DNA of 64,000 bases from Pseudooceanicola onchidii. GTDB taxonomy: Bacteria > Pseudomonadota > Alphaproteobacteria > Rhodobacterales > Rhodobacteraceae. The position numbers and the translations under genes are program-made. Each line of letters starts with the position of its first letter. Position 1 is the first letter of the stretch. Location of the stretch: assembly GCF_004959925.1 (NCBI RefSeq), contig NZ_SPUW01000001.1:1426001-1490000 (forward strand), written 5' to 3'. This document shows, one piece after another, positions 1-9,902 of the stretch. A model generated the notes under the pieces. It was not told where the DNA came from. It searched no databases and saw nothing but the letters and a program-made list of their open reading frames with translations.

Positions 1-523
<523 letters not shown>

Positions 524-1396
524 TCAGGCGGTGCGGCGGGCCAGGCGGCGTTCCCGAACGAAGGTGTAAAGCCCTGATCCGATGATGATTGTCGCCCCCA
601 CATAGGTGGCAAGGTCCGGGCGTTCGCCCAGTACCAGCATCCCGAGGATCAGCGAAAACACCAGCCGGGTATAGCGGAAGGGCATGATCGCCGACACGTC
701 ACCGACCCGCGTGGCCAGCACGATGGCATAATAACCGGCCGTGCCGAAGGCCACGGCCCCGATCAGCCGCAGGATCTGCGGCGTGGCCATGCCGACCAGG
801 TGGTCCCCCCGGATCCACATCAGCACGGGCGCGATCACCACCAGTGCGGCGAACCCGTAGAAGGCCACCGTGACCGAATGCAGCCCGTCCGGCAGGCGGC
901 GCGACGCCAGATCCCGCGCCGCGATCGCCACCACGGCGCCCAGCACGAAGAGCGCCTCGGGGCGAAAGCCCTCAAGCCCCGGGCGGATGATGATCAGCAC
1001 GCCCAGGAACCCGATGCCGATCGCGCTCCACCGCCGCCAGCCGACGGTTTCGCCCAGGAACACCGCCGCCCCGAAAGTGATCGCCAGGGGCGTTGCCTGG
1101 AACACCGCCGCCACGGTCGAGAGCGTCACCAGCGACAGCGACGTGATGAAGAAGAGCGCCGCGAAGGATTCCGCGCCGGTGCGGATGACGAAGGCGGCCG
1201 AGCGCATCTGCGGCACCCAGAGCCGATGCCCCTGCGCCACGGCGATCGCGCCAAAGACCCCCATCCCGCCAAGTCCCAGCATCAACAGCGTCTGGCCCGT
1301 GGGGATATCGACCGTCATCAGCTTGATAAGCAGGTCCTCGATGGCAAAGGCGGCCATCGAAAAGATCACAAGGGCGATGCCGTGAAGGGATGTCAT
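524..1396 (-). CDS. EamA/DMT-family transporter
   Basis: A 290-residue inner-membrane protein with about ten hydrophobic segments in two similar halves, the layout of drug/metabolite transporters of the EamA type. The first segment follows MTSLHGIALVIFSM and the C-terminal half has the common GE-x-P turn (LGERPD) followed by the last two helices and a basic tail RERRLARR. The ATG chosen has AGGA six bases upstream; the frame stays open further upstream, but that stretch is Arg/Pro-rich without membrane character and is probably non-coding. Substrate cannot be inferred. It is transcribed toward eno but separated from it by 108 bases. Confidence 0.85.
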   Translation of the reverse strand: MTSLHGIALVIFSMAAFAIEDLLIKLMTVDIPTGQTLLMLGLGGMGVFGAIAVAQGHRLWVPQMRSAAFVIRTGAESFAALFFITSLSLVTLSTVAAVFQATPLAITFGAAVFLGETVGWRRWSAIGIGFLGVLIIIRPGLEGFRPEALFVLGAVVAIAARDLASRRLPDGLHSVTVAFYGFAALVVIAPVLMWIRGDHLVGMATPQILRLIGAVAFGTAGYYAIVLATRVGDVSAIMPFRYTRLVFSLILGMLVLGERPDLATYVGATIIIGSGLYTFVRERRLARRTA

Positions 1397-1592
1397 GGGG
1401 ATCCTGCAAGGTTTGCCCCGCCTTACGCGCGGCGATCGGAAAGGGGAAGGGGGAGGGGACCGCTTTTTGTCCGCCGGTTCGAATGGACGGAGTTGCGGGG
1501 ATTGGGGGTCGCGGACGCTCGATTGCGCCGCTGTTGCCTCACGAGGTCGGATGCGCCGGTCGCGAGGAGCTAAGTCTTCCTCGCAGTCGAGG

Positions 1593-2309
1593 TCACAACC
1601 CCTTGCGCGCCCAGCTTTCCCAGACAAAGTGATAATTCCAGGCGCAATCGTGTGTTTCGGACAGGGCGGCACGGATCCGGTCCCGCTGCGCATGTGCATC
1701 CGTCACGAAGTCATGAAACTGGATCTGAAGATGGTCGATCTTCGCGATCAGACCGGTCTCGATCAGATGCGGCAGGACGTCGAACTCACCGCCTTCGATG
1801 TTGATCTTGAGAAGGTGGATATGATCCACCCCAAGCTCGGCAAAGACATCGGCAAAGCGGCGGATCTGCACGGTTTCCCCGGTCAGATTACGGGTCTTCT
1901 CGGTCACCACAGACGACGCATCCGCATCATCCGTCAGTGTCAGCGTCCCATCTGCAGAGCCAAGGCCATAAGCGTGGCAGTGCACCTCTGGCGTTGTCCG
2001 GAACCGATCAACACAGGCCGCATGGAAGGTCAGCGAGGGTTCGAACAGATGGACCGTTGCACCGAACTTACCATGTACGTCCGACGCAAAATCCCCAAGG
2101 TAGCCGCCCAGGTCGAAGACCACCGCATCACGCGGCAGGTCATAATCCAACCGCAGGTCCCGACCCCGGTTATCCCGCTTCCACGCCCGATAGGCCAGGA
2201 CGCGCGGATCTTTGGCCACGTGGGTAAGCCACAGTTTCCGGACTGCGATGACCGGTTCGGACAGCAGACGTCGCAGACGATGCGACAGGGATTTACCGGC
2301 AGGCGCCAA
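1593..2309 (-). CDS. FkbM-family SAM methyltransferase
   Basis: A 238-residue protein with a class I SAM-binding motif (VVFDLGGYLGDF, about residue 65) and the FkbM signature LKINIEGGEFDVL near residue 170, where the acidic residue of the DVEG-like motif is replaced by NIEG. FkbM proteins O-methylate sugars or secondary metabolites, so a role in modifying a surface glycan is an inference. It starts six bases after the guaA stop, apparently at a TTG whose ribosome site (GGGAG) lies in the last guaA codons, so the two are probably co-transcribed. A GTG about 30 codons further in is an alternative start. Confidence 0.8.
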   Translation of the reverse strand: MAPAGKSLSHRLRRLLSEPVIAVRKLWLTHVAKDPRVLAYRAWKRDNRGRDLRLDYDLPRDAVVFDLGGYLGDFASDVHGKFGATVHLFEPSLTFHAACVDRFRTTPEVHCHAYGLGSADGTLTLTDDADASSVVTEKTRNLTGETVQIRRFADVFAELGVDHIHLLKINIEGGEFDVLPHLIETGLIAKIDHLQIQFHDFVTDAHAQRDRIRAALSETHDCAWNYHFVWESWARKGL

Positions 2310-2315
2310 AAGGGA

Positions 2316-3893
2316 TCACTCCCACTCGATCGTGCCCGGAGGCTTCGAGGTCACGTCATAGGTCACGCGGTTGATGCCTTCGACTTCATTGATGATCCGC
2401 GTCGCGGTTTCGCCCAGGAAGTCATGGCTGAAGGGGTAATAATCGGCGGTCATCCCGTCGACCGAGGTCACCGCGCGCAGCGCACAGGCGTAATCATAGG
2501 TGCGGCCATCGCCCATGACGCCCACGGTGCGGACCGGCAGGATCGCAACAAAGGCCTGCCAGATCTCGTCGTAGAGCCCATGCTTGCGAATCTGATCGAT
2601 ATAGACCGCGTCCGCCTTGCGCAGGATCTCCAGCTTGTCGCGGGTGATCTCTCCGGGACAGCGGATCGCCAGGCCCGGCCCGGGGAAGGGATGGCGGCCG
2701 ATGAAGCTGTCGGGCAGGCCAAGCTCGCGACCCAAAGCGCGGACCTCGTCCTTGAATAGCTCGCGCAGCGGTTCGACCAGCTTGAGGCCCATCTTCTCGG
2801 GCAGGCCACCAACGTTGTGGTGGCTTTTGATCGTGACCGAAGGGCCGCCGGAAAAGCTGACCGATTCAATGACATCGGGGTAAAGCGTGCCCTGTGCCAG
2901 ATAGGCCGCGCCTTCGATCTGGTCGGCGTATTTCTGGAACACGTCGATGAAGAGCCGGCCAATGATCTTGCGCTTGGTCTCGGGGTCCGAGACGCCGTCC
3001 AGCTCGCCGAGGAACAGGTCCTGTTCCTGCGCGTGGATCACGCTGAGGTTCATGTGATCGCGGAACATGCCCACGACCTCTTCGGCCTCGTTCAGGCGCA
3101 GCAGGCCATGATCGACGAAGACGCAGGTCAGGTTCTCGCCGATGGCCTCGTGGATCAGCGCGGCCGCGACGGAACTGTCGACGCCGCCCGAGAGCGCGCA
3201 GATCACCTTGGCATCGCCCACCTGGTCGCGGATGGCCTGCACCATCTCTTCGCGGTAGGCGGCCATGGTCCAGTCGCCATCGAACCCGGCAAGTCGCACG
3301 AAGTTCTCGTACAGCGTCTTGCCGTTCGGGGTGTGGTGCACCTCGGGGTGGAACTGAACGGCAAAGAAGTTGCGCTCCAGATCCGCCGTGATGGCAAATG
3401 GCGCATTGGGCGAGGTGCCGTAGACCGCAAAGCCCGGGGCCAAGGCCGCGACGTGATCGCCATGGCTCATCCAGACCTGTTCGCGCGCATCCAGGAACCA
3501 GCCCGACAAAAGGTCGATGCGGTCCTCGGTCGGGGTCACCCAGGCGCGGCCGAATTCGGCGGTGCCGCCACCGCCCGAGATCTTGCCGCCTTCGACCCGG
3601 CCGCCCAGATCCTGCATCATGACCTGCTGGCCATAGCAGATGCCCAGGATCGGCACGCCCAGGTCATAGACCGACTGCGGCGGACGCGGCGATCCTTCGC
3701 GCGTCACCGTGTCAGGCCCGCCGGAAAAGATCACGGCCTTGGGCGCAAACTCGGCCAGGAAGGCGTCGGTGACCTTCTGGTAGGGATGGATTTCACAATA
3801 GACGTTCAGCTCTCTCAGGCGGCGCGCGATCAGCTGCGTCACCTGGCTGCCAAAGTCGATGATCAGAAGGCGGTCATGGGCGGTCTGGGTCAT
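2316..3893 (-). CDS. guaA: GMP synthase (glutamine-hydrolysing)
   Basis: A 525-residue amidotransferase that converts XMP to GMP with ATP and glutamine. The glutaminase domain carries the nucleophile in GICYGQQVM, the synthetase domain has the pyrophosphate loop [14 protein letters not shown], and the protein ends in the invariant KPPGTIEWE. The chosen ATG begins [17 protein letters not shown], which places the first beta strand where the family has it; longer readings only add non-conserved sequence that overlaps the intergenic repeats. The FkbM gene follows directly. Confidence 0.97.
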   Translation of the reverse strand: MTQTAHDRLLIIDFGSQVTQLIARRLRELNVYCEIHPYQKVTDAFLAEFAPKAVIFSGGPDTVTREGSPRPPQSVYDLGVPILGICYGQQVMMQDLGGRVEGGKISGGGGTAEFGRAWVTPTEDRIDLLSGWFLDAREQVWMSHGDHVAALAPGFAVYGTSPNAPFAITADLERNFFAVQFHPEVHHTPNGKTLYENFVRLAGFDGDWTMAAYREEMVQAIRDQVGDAKVICALSGGVDSSVAAALIHEAIGENLTCVFVDHGLLRLNEAEEVVGMFRDHMNLSVIHAQEQDLFLGELDGVSDPETKRKIIGRLFIDVFQKYADQIEGAAYLAQGTLYPDVIESVSFSGGPSVTIKSHHNVGGLPEKMGLKLVEPLRELFKDEVRALGRELGLPDSFIGRHPFPGPGLAIRCPGEITRDKLEILRKADAVYIDQIRKHGLYDEIWQAFVAILPVRTVGVMGDGRTYDYACALRAVTSVDGMTADYYPFSHDFLGETATRIINEVEGINRVTYDVTSKPPGTIEWE

Positions 3894-3956
3894 GTGCGTC
3901 CTGTAGCCGCCGCGCCCTGATCCCGCAAGCGGCTTTGATGCGAATGGCGCGCGAAA

Positions 3957-4025
3957 GGGGGCTGTCCGCCCCCTCTGCCGCTTGGGGCGGCATTCACCCC
4001 CGAAGGTATTTTCCACCAGAAGAAG
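3957..4025 (+). repeat. intergenic repeat, copy 1
   Basis: A short unit that starts with the hairpin GGGGGC-TGTCC-GCCCCC and ends with the core CCCCCGAAGGTATTTTCC followed by CAGAAGAAG. A second copy lies inverted immediately to the right and related units occur near 34.9 kb and 55.5 kb. It lies in the 344-base gap between divergent guaA and the MttB-family gene. Such units are familiar from Rhodobacterales intergenic regions; their function is not known to me. Confidence 0.7.
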
Positions 4026-4035
4026 GAACGGCCTG

Positions 4036-4110
4036 CTTCTTCTGGTCCCAAGTACCTTCGGGGGAGGCGGCGAACCGGCAGGTTTGCCGACCGGGGGCAG
4101 ACAGCCCCCG
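4036..4110 (-). repeat. intergenic repeat, copy 2 (inverted)
   Basis: Read on the minus strand this has the same order as copy 1: the hairpin GGGGGC-TGTCT-GCCCCC, a spacer, then CCCCCGAAGGTACTTGG and CCAGAAGAAG. The two copies face each other with ten bases between the AGAAGAAG ends, so together they form a 150-base imperfect palindrome that could fold as one long cruciform. Confidence 0.7.
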
Positions 4111-4129
4111 TCCTCCGGTCGGGCGGCGA

Positions 4130-4149
4130 TGTCGCTTTTTCCCCCGACA
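4130..4149. promoter_or_regulatory. TGTCG / CGACA inverted half-sites upstream of mttB-like gene
   Basis: TGTCG and CGACA are separated by ten bases and lie about 90 bases upstream of the methyltransferase start. Similar GTCGC/GCGAC pairs occur upstream of the corrinoid-protein gene and near the GlxA-type regulator gene. The half-sites are short and the spacing differs between the three places, so this is only a candidate operator. Confidence 0.3.
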
Positions 4150-4237
4150 CGACGCAATCTGTGCGTGGTCGCGGCGCGCGTGGCGGTATGAACGGCACAA
4201 ACCGGCATCGGGCCGGGGCCAAGGTACGAGGGCGAAC

Positions 4238-5785
4238 ATGAGCGATGCAGCGGTGAGCGGACGGCGGGGCAGATCGGGCGGAGGCGCGGCGCGCCGGGCC
4301 GAACGAACTTCGGTCCAGATCGGAACGGTGCCGGCGATCGACCGGAACATTCCCAACCTCGAACTGCTGTCCGAGGATTCGCTGGCGATCATCGAACGCA
4401 ATGCCGAAACCGTGCTGGAAGAAATCGGCGTGAATTTCGTCAACAACCCCGGCGCGCTGGCCCGCTGGCGCGAGGCCGGGGCCGAGGTCAAGGGCGAACG
4501 GGTCCACATTCCGCGCGGCCTGGCCCGCAAGCTGTGCGAAACCGCGCCGTCCAAATTCACCCAGCACGCGCGCAATCCGGCGAACAACGTCGAGATCGGC
4601 GGCAAGGGCCTGGTCCTGGCGCCCGTCTATGGCCCGCCCTTCGTGCGCGATGCCGACGGCGGCCGCCGCTATGCCACGATGGAGGATTTCCGCAAGTTCG
4701 TGAAACTGGGCCACATGTCCAAGTGGCTGCACCATTCCGGCGGCACCGTCTGCGAGCCGACCGACGTGCCGGTGAACAAGCGCCACCTCGACATGCTTTA
4801 TGCCCACATGACGCTGACCGACAAACCCTTCATGGGATCGGTCACCGAACCCAGCCGGGCGCAGGACAGCGTCGACATGTGCAAGATCCTGTTCGGCGAC
4901 GAGTTCGTGCAGAACAACACGGTGATGACCTCTCTGATCAACATCAACTCGCCGCTGACCTTCGACGACGTGATGATGGGTGCGATGGAGGTCTATTCGG
5001 CCAACATGCAGGCCTGCATCATCAGCCCCTTCATCGTCGGCGGTGCCATGGCGCCCGTGTCGGTGATGGGCACGCTGACGCAGGTCCTGGCCGAGGTCCT
5101 GGCGGGCATCGCCTATTCGCAGCTGGTCCGCCCCGGCGCGCCGGTGATCTTCGGGGCCTTCGTGACCTCGATCGACATGAACTCGGGCGCGCCGACCTTC
5201 GGCACGCCAGAGGCCAGCCAGATCCTGACCGGCGCTGGTCAGCTGGCACGGCGCATGAACCTGCCGTTCCGGTCGGGTGGCGCGCTCTGCGGGTCCAAGC
5301 TGCCCGACGCGCAGGCCGCCTATGAAACCGCCAACACGCTGAACGCCGCGCTGCTGGGCGGGGTGAACTTCATGCTGCACGCCTGCGGCTGGCTGGAAGG
5401 CGGCCTGGTGTCGTCGTTCGAGAAATTTGTGATGGACGCCGACCAGCTGGGTGCGCTGCACAAGATGGCCGCCGGGGTTCCGACGGACGAAAATGCCCAG
5501 GCCATGGACGCCATCCGCGAGGTCGGGCCGGGCGGTCACTATCTTGGGTGCGCGCATACACAGGCCAACTTCAAGACGGCGTTCTGGCGGTCCGAGCTGT
5601 CGGACTACAAGCCGTTCGAGACCTGGGACGAGGAAGGCGCGCGCGACACGCAGACGCTGGCTACGGCGCGTGTCGAAAAGCTTCTGTCGCAGTACCAGCA
5701 GCCCGCCATCGATCCCGCCGTGGCCGAGGCGCTGGCCGCCTTCGTCGCGGGCAAGAAGGCCTCGATGCCCGACGCGTTCATGTAA
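4238..5785 (+). CDS. MttB-family corrinoid-dependent methyltransferase (non-pyrrolysine)
   Basis: A 515-residue member of the trimethylamine methyltransferase (MttB, COG5598) superfamily. Family-like segments include [24 protein letters not shown], the [13 protein letters not shown] region and [10 protein letters not shown] near the barrel C-terminus. It is a full-length uninterrupted reading frame, so it has no amber codon and belongs to the non-pyrrolysine branch whose characterised members demethylate quaternary amines such as glycine betaine, passing the methyl group to a corrinoid protein. A plausible partner corrinoid protein is encoded at 53447-54151 in this window. The first 30 residues are basic and disordered-looking. 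Substrate is unknown; betaine-type compounds are the inference. Confidence 0.9.
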   Translation: MSDAAVSGRRGRSGGGAARRAERTSVQIGTVPAIDRNIPNLELLSEDSLAIIERNAETVLEEIGVNFVNNPGALARWREAGAEVKGERVHIPRGLARKLCETAPSKFTQHARNPANNVEIGGKGLVLAPVYGPPFVRDADGGRRYATMEDFRKFVKLGHMSKWLHHSGGTVCEPTDVPVNKRHLDMLYAHMTLTDKPFMGSVTEPSRAQDSVDMCKILFGDEFVQNNTVMTSLININSPLTFDDVMMGAMEVYSANMQACIISPFIVGGAMAPVSVMGTLTQVLAEVLAGIAYSQLVRPGAPVIFGAFVTSIDMNSGAPTFGTPEASQILTGAGQLARRMNLPFRSGGALCGSKLPDAQAAYETANTLNAALLGGVNFMLHACGWLEGGLVSSFEKFVMDADQLGALHKMAAGVPTDENAQAMDAIREVGPGGHYLGCAHTQANFKTAFWRSELSDYKPFETWDEEGARDTQTLATARVEKLLSQYQQPAIDPAVAEALAAFVAGKKASMPDAFM

Positions 5786-5790
5786 GACTG

Positions 5791-6105
5791 TCACGGCACG
5801 ACTTTCAGGTCGTGCCCGAGGTCATGCCGGTCATGGGCGGAGCGCAGGGCACTGTGTTCCGCCACCAGCGCCGTCAGGATGGCCACGTGACGGCGGACGC
5901 GGTACCCGCGTCGGCCGCGTCTTGCGGTCTCCTGCGCGGCTTCCATGTCGAACAGCTGCATCACGGCGGCCCCATGCCCCGGCACCCGGCCCAGCAGCAT
6001 GGACAGATCCCTGTTCCGGTCATAAAGCGCCTGCCCCTCGCGGGCGGCATCGACCAGCAGGCGGGGTCGGTGCAGGCGGGACAGGCGGGTGGTCAGATCT
6101 TCCAT
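5791..6105 (-). CDS. DUF6477-type small protein
   Basis: A 104-residue basic protein beginning MEDLTTRLSRLHRPRLLVDAAR, a pattern I associate with DUF6477, a family found in Rhodobacterales. It is rich in Arg and His, has no signal peptide or membrane segment and no recognisable catalytic motif. It is convergent with the MttB-family gene, whose stop lies five bases away, and divergent from the DUF6456 gene. An earlier in-frame start exists but lacks conserved character. Function unknown. Confidence 0.7.
   Translation of the reverse strand: MEDLTTRLSRLHRPRLLVDAAREGQALYDRNRDLSMLLGRVPGHGAAVMQLFDMEAAQETARRGRRGYRVRRHVAILTALVAEHSALRSAHDRHDLGHDLKVVP
5795..5816. terminator. hairpin at convergent gene ends
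   Basis: GGCACGAC and GTCGTGCC form an 8-bp perfect stem around TTTCAG. It lies within the last codons of the DUF6477 gene and ten bases after the methyltransferase stop, so it could end transcription of the latter. There is no U-run, so the call is tentative. Confidence 0.4.
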
Positions 6106-6232
6106 TTCGCTCTCCGATTCTGTGAACGATGGACAGCATGACACGCCCAAAGGTTGTGTTGCGCAAAAGGCAATTTCACCGAACGGTCTGAAAATAGACC
6201 ATTAATCCTTTGGCAAGAGAATTCCGAAATTA

Positions 6233-6249
6233 AGGTTAATTGTTAACCT
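6233..6249. promoter_or_regulatory. perfect TTAA-containing palindrome
   Basis: AGGTTAA, the spacer TTG, and TTAACCT make a perfect dyad in the AT-rich gap between the divergent DUF6477 and DUF6456 genes, about 100 bases before the latter. It looks like an operator for one or both genes. The TTAA spacing does not fit the CtrA consensus. Confidence 0.45.
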
Positions 6250-6350
6250 AATGGAAACTTAACATTGGCAACCCTGATGCAAAAGAGCGGGTCAAGCCAA
6301 AGGATATCCACGTCCGGGGCAGCGTGGATCCCAAACCGGGGAACGGGGAA

Positions 6351-7439
6351 ATGACGAAACACACGCACGAATGGGGCGGGGTCTGGCCAGACTGGGTGCC
6401 GGGCCATGTCCGCAACTACATATGTCACGTAAACGGGGATCAAAGCCTGCGATCCCTGGCGCGAAACGAAGGCGGTCATGCCTCGACCGTGCTGCGCCAA
6501 TTCCGGCAGATCGAGACGGCGCGCGAAGACCTTCTGGTCGACGAGGCGTTGAATTGGCTGATTGGTCACTTTCGGATTACTGTTTCCGATGACGAAACGT
6601 TTAACGGGCGGCAGATGGAGCGCCCCGACGAGGCCGCCCGCCACACGTTTAAGCAGATCGAGCGTGATCTGCCGATGATCCTGCAGCGGCTGGCCAAGCC
6701 CGATGCGGTCCTGGCCTATGCGCCCAACATGGACCGCGCGGTCATCGTCCGCGACCGCGACGATGGCGACACGGTGCGCCTTGGCGTGGTCGATCGCCCC
6801 TCGGCGTTGGTGCTGGCCTTGAACGGCTGGATCGACCGGGGCGGCGGGGCACCGGCCAAGGGCAAGGTGGCGCGCTATCGGATCACGCCCCAGGGCCGGG
6901 TGGCCTTGAACGCCATGATCGCCAAGGCCGAGAACACCGCCAGCGGGTTTGCCGAAGCGCGCGGTTCGTTCCACGGCGCGCCCACCCGCCGCGCCCGGGC
7001 CATGGGCGTGGCCGATACGCCGGTGCTGGGCCTGGCCCGCAGGCGCGGTCCCGGCGGCACGCCGTTCCTTGGCCCCGACCTGGTGCGCGCGGCGGAACGG
7101 ATCCAGGACGATTTCGAACTGGCCCAGATGGAGCCCCGGGTGACGGCGAACTGGGACAGCTTCCTTACCGCCGGGACGTCAGGGGCCCCGGGCGGATCCG
7201 AGCCCGCGTTGCGCGGCGCCGCCGCCGCCCGTGACCGCGTCCTATCGGCGCTGAGCGCGCTTGGCCCCGGGCTGGGTGACGTGGTGCTGGAATGTTGCTG
7301 CCGGCTGCACGGGCTTGAAGCGGCCGAGAAGAAGCTGGGCTGGTCGGCGCGGTCGGGCAAGATCGTCCTGCGCATCGCCCTGCAAAGGCTTCGGGCGCAT
7401 TATGACGGGCTGAAAGACGGCGGCGGGCTCATTGGGTGA
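6351..7439 (+). CDS. DUF6456 domain-containing, HTH-like protein
   Basis: A 362-residue cytoplasmic protein. The N-terminal region (SLRSLARNEGGHASTVLRQFRQIE) resembles a helix-turn-helix that reads DNA, and the C-terminal 130 residues (AAERIQDDFELAQMEPRVTANW through VVLECCCRLHGLEAAEKKLGW) match what I recall of DUF6456, an alphaproteobacterial family of putative regulators. The ATG directly follows ACGGGGAA; a GTG 27 bases upstream is possible but has no ribosome site. It ends exactly where the convergent VIT-type gene ends. Target genes are unknown. Confidence 0.72.
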   Translation: MTKHTHEWGGVWPDWVPGHVRNYICHVNGDQSLRSLARNEGGHASTVLRQFRQIETAREDLLVDEALNWLIGHFRITVSDDETFNGRQMERPDEAARHTFKQIERDLPMILQRLAKPDAVLAYAPNMDRAVIVRDRDDGDTVRLGVVDRPSALVLALNGWIDRGGGAPAKGKVARYRITPQGRVALNAMIAKAENTASGFAEARGSFHGAPTRRARAMGVADTPVLGLARRRGPGGTPFLGPDLVRAAERIQDDFELAQMEPRVTANWDSFLTAGTSGAPGGSEPALRGAAAARDRVLSALSALGPGLGDVVLECCCRLHGLEAAEKKLGWSARSGKIVLRIALQRLRAHYDGLKDGGGLIG

Positions 7440-8159
7440 TCAGCCGCCCACGATCCAGCCGACCGCATAGGCCACCACGGCGCAGATCGCCCCGACCAGA
7501 ACCGTTTCCCCGACCGCGCGGCGCAGACCCTGTTCGGTCACGCTGTAGCGCAGCAGGCCAAGCGCGGTCAGGGCGCCGAAGGTCGCCACCACCGAGGCGG
7601 TCAGCGTGCCGCCCGACGGCCCGGCGACGATATAGGGGAACAGGGGCACGGCGCCGAAGATCACGAAACTGCCGAAGGTGAAAAGCCCGTTCAGGATCGG
7701 CCGGTCGCCGGCGGGGTCCTGCATGCCGTGATCCAGCGACATGCGCAGTTCGGCCAGGATCTCGGGGTGGCGGGACAGGATGGCGCTGACCTGTTCGGCA
7801 TCCGGCTCCGGCAGGCCGCGCCGGGCCAGATGGCGGGTCAGGGGCGCGGCCTCGGCCGCCGGGGTGGCCCGGATCGCGGCCAGAAGTGCACCGAGGCGGC
7901 TGCGATAGAGATCATGCTGTGCCCGTCCCGACAGGATTTCCCCCATCCCCATGGACACGGCGTCGGCAAACAGGTTCGCAAGCCCGAAGACCAGCACCGC
8001 CAGCCCGCCGATCTGCGCCACGCCGTCGGCCTGCGCCCCGGCGAACCCCGCCACGATGGCAAAAGTGGTCACGATCCCGTCGTTGCCGCCAAAGACGATC
8101 TGTTTGAGGAAATCCTGCGTCCTTGCGCGGCGTGAGGTCGGCTCTGGCTGGTCGGTCAT
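7440..8159 (-). CDS. VIT1/CCC1-family iron/manganese transporter
   Basis: A 239-residue membrane protein with the family start FLKQIVFGGNDGIVTTFAIVAGFAGA, the FADAVSMGMGEILSGRAQ segment with metal-coordinating Met and Glu residues in helix 2, a Glu-rich cytoplasmic stretch (residues 90-150), and three C-terminal helices. These proteins export or sequester Fe(II)/Mn(II). It is transcribed divergently from oxyR across 115 bases, which suggests peroxide-linked control of metal handling. A start 13 codons upstream is possible, but MTDQPEP with GGGACC upstream is preferred. Confidence 0.88.
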   Translation of the reverse strand: MTDQPEPTSRRARTQDFLKQIVFGGNDGIVTTFAIVAGFAGAQADGVAQIGGLAVLVFGLANLFADAVSMGMGEILSGRAQHDLYRSRLGALLAAIRATPAAEAAPLTRHLARRGLPEPDAEQVSAILSRHPEILAELRMSLDHGMQDPAGDRPILNGLFTFGSFVIFGAVPLFPYIVAGPSGGTLTASVVATFGALTALGLLRYSVTEQGLRRAVGETVLVGAICAVVAYAVGWIVGG

Positions 8160-8274
8160 CTTCGGTCCCTTGGCTGCGGGCAGGGTGGCCCGTGCCACGC
8201 GTCACGGCAAGGGACAGGAGGTCGCGCAGATAAGCCTTGCCTTGGCGTTCGGGTTGGCGCGATAGGATTGGCTT

Positions 8275-9210
8275 ATGAACCTGACGCTTCGCCAACTCAC
8301 GTATTTCAAGGCACTTGCCCAGGCCGGCAGCTTCGGGCGCGCGGCGGACGCCTGCCGCGTGTCGCAGCCGGCCCTGTCCATGCAGATCAAGGAGATGGAG
8401 GGGATACTGGGCGCGCCGGTGGTCGAACGGCAGGCCCGGCGCGTGGTGCTGACCCCCTTTGGACGGCGAATCCTGGGGCATGCCGAGAGGGTGCTGGACG
8501 AAATGCACCAGCTTGAGGAGGCGGCGCGCTGGCGTGAAGGTCTGGCGGGGCAGCTGTCGATCGGCGTGATCCCGACCATCGCGCCCTACCTTTTGCCCGA
8601 TCTGCTGGCGCGGTTGCGCGCCTCGGACATCGCGCTGGATGTACAGGTGCAGGAAGCCAAGACGACGCGGCTCATGGCCGACCTGATGGAGGGGAGCCTG
8701 GACGCCGCGATCCTGGCCCTGCCGTCGGGGGCGCAGGACGTGGTCGAACGGCCGCTGTTCGAAGACCGGTTCCTGCTGGCCGGGTCGCGGACGCGGATCG
8801 ACGCGCTTGGCCCCCGCGCCGAAACCCTGCGCCCGACCGAGATCGGGGCGAGCCAGCTTTTGCTGCTGGAAGACGGACATTGCCTGACCGATCAGGCGCT
8901 TGAGGTCTGCGGACGGGGCAGGGGTCATGCGCAGATCAACATGGGGGCATCATCGCTGGCGACCCTGTCGCGGCTTGTGTCGGCGGGGTTTGGCCTGACG
9001 CTGATGCCCGAACTGTCGCTGCCCGATGATGGCCATGACCTCGCGCTGTTGCGCTTTGCCGCGCCCGAACCGTCGCGCACCATCGGCCTGGTCCGCCGCG
9101 CGTCATCGCCGGCGGGGCGGTGGTTCGATGCGCTGGCCGTCGCGATTGCCGAAGCCGGGCAGGAGGTCATCACCCGGGCCCGGACCATCGCGCCCGGCCC
9201 GACCGATTGA
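8275..9210 (+). CDS. oxyR: hydrogen-peroxide sensor OxyR (LysR family)
   Basis: A 311-residue LysR-type regulator with the N-terminal winged helix (LRQLTYFKALAQAGSFGRAAD) and a C-terminal effector domain. The redox pair is present: LLLEDGHCLTDQALEVC gives Cys203 and Cys212, the same GHC and nine-residue spacing as Cys199/Cys208 of E. coli OxyR. PSRTIGLVRR near the end also matches OxyR. It would activate antioxidant genes on disulfide formation; the divergent metal transporter and the nearby peroxiredoxin are plausible targets. Confidence 0.93.
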   Translation: MNLTLRQLTYFKALAQAGSFGRAADACRVSQPALSMQIKEMEGILGAPVVERQARRVVLTPFGRRILGHAERVLDEMHQLEEAARWREGLAGQLSIGVIPTIAPYLLPDLLARLRASDIALDVQVQEAKTTRLMADLMEGSLDAAILALPSGAQDVVERPLFEDRFLLAGSRTRIDALGPRAETLRPTEIGASQLLLLEDGHCLTDQALEVCGRGRGHAQINMGASSLATLSRLVSAGFGLTLMPELSLPDDGHDLALLRFAAPEPSRTIGLVRRASSPAGRWFDALAVAIAEAGQEVITRARTIAPGPTD

Positions 9211-9248
9211 CCCTTGATCCGCCGCCGTTTCGCGTCACCTTTAGCGTC

Positions 9249-9899
9249 ATGTACCGCTGGATCGCCCTTGCCCTGTCCCTGACCCTTCTTGCCGCCTGCG
9301 GGCGTGGTGTGCCCGATCAGGCGCGGGTCGTTGTTGCCGGCGATTCGATCATGGCCTGGAATCGGGTCGAAGGGGCGTCGGTGGCCGACCGGCTGGAGGC
9401 GCGCCTGGGTCAACCCGTGGGCGACGTGTCGTTGTCCTTCGCACGCGTGGCCGGGGGCTCGGGTCCGCTGAACATCCCAACCCAGCTGAACGGCGTCCGG
9501 GCCGACTGGATCGTGCTGAACGGGGGCGCCAATGATCTGAGCGCGGGCTGCGACTGTTCGGCCTGCGGTCCGGTGCTCAACCGGTTGATTTCCGACGACG
9601 GGCAACGCGGCGCGATCCCGGCGCTGGTGCGTGACCTGCGCGGTCGCGGCGCGCGCGTGGTCTGGGCCGATTACTACACCGCGCCCAGGTATGCCGGAAC
9701 GGGCTGCGAAGCCCCCTACGAGGTGCTTGAGGCGCGGCTGACCCGCATGGCCGCCGCCGATCCGGGCGTGACGCTGGTGGATATGGACGACGCCTTCACC
9801 CCGACGGACCTGAGCCTTTTTGCCGGGGACCGGACGCATCCGTCGGCCAAGGGATCGGCGCTGATCGCGGACCAGATCCTGCCGGTCCTGCAGCGGTAA
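9249..9899 (+). CDS. SGNH/GDSL-type hydrolase lipoprotein
   Basis: A 216-residue exported protein with a lipobox (TLLAAC at residues 12-17), so it is probably anchored to a membrane. The SGNH blocks are visible: VVAGDSIMAWN (nucleophile Ser), VLNGGANDLSAGC (block III) and DRTHPSAKG (catalytic Asp and His) near the end. The family contains esterases, lipases and acetylhydrolases; substrate is not predictable. Several Cys residues (CDCSAC) may form disulfides. The short leader behind oxyR suggests possible read-through, and a strong hairpin follows. Confidence 0.85.
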   Translation: MYRWIALALSLTLLAACGRGVPDQARVVVAGDSIMAWNRVEGASVADRLEARLGQPVGDVSLSFARVAGGSGPLNIPTQLNGVRADWIVLNGGANDLSAGCDCSACGPVLNRLISDDGQRGAIPALVRDLRGRGARVVWADYYTAPRYAGTGCEAPYEVLEARLTRMAAADPGVTLVDMDDAFTPTDLSLFAGDRTHPSAKGSALIADQILPVLQR

Positions 9900-9902
9900 C
9901 GC

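Noticed and set aside
1395-2759. Long plus-strand open frame opposite the FkbM and guaA genes
   Set aside because: It lies antisense to two well-supported genes, has no family motifs, and is the usual by-product of high GC content.
3894-4237. Cobalamin riboswitch upstream of the MttB-like gene
   Set aside because: I could not find a B12-box or the expected fold; the gap is explained mostly by the two inverted repeats.
4238-5785. In-frame amber (pyrrolysine) codon in the MttB-family gene
   Set aside because: The frame is open from start to stop, so this is the non-pyrrolysine type.
6181-6262. CtrA binding site
   Set aside because: Several TTAA words occur but none with the required seven-base spacing.
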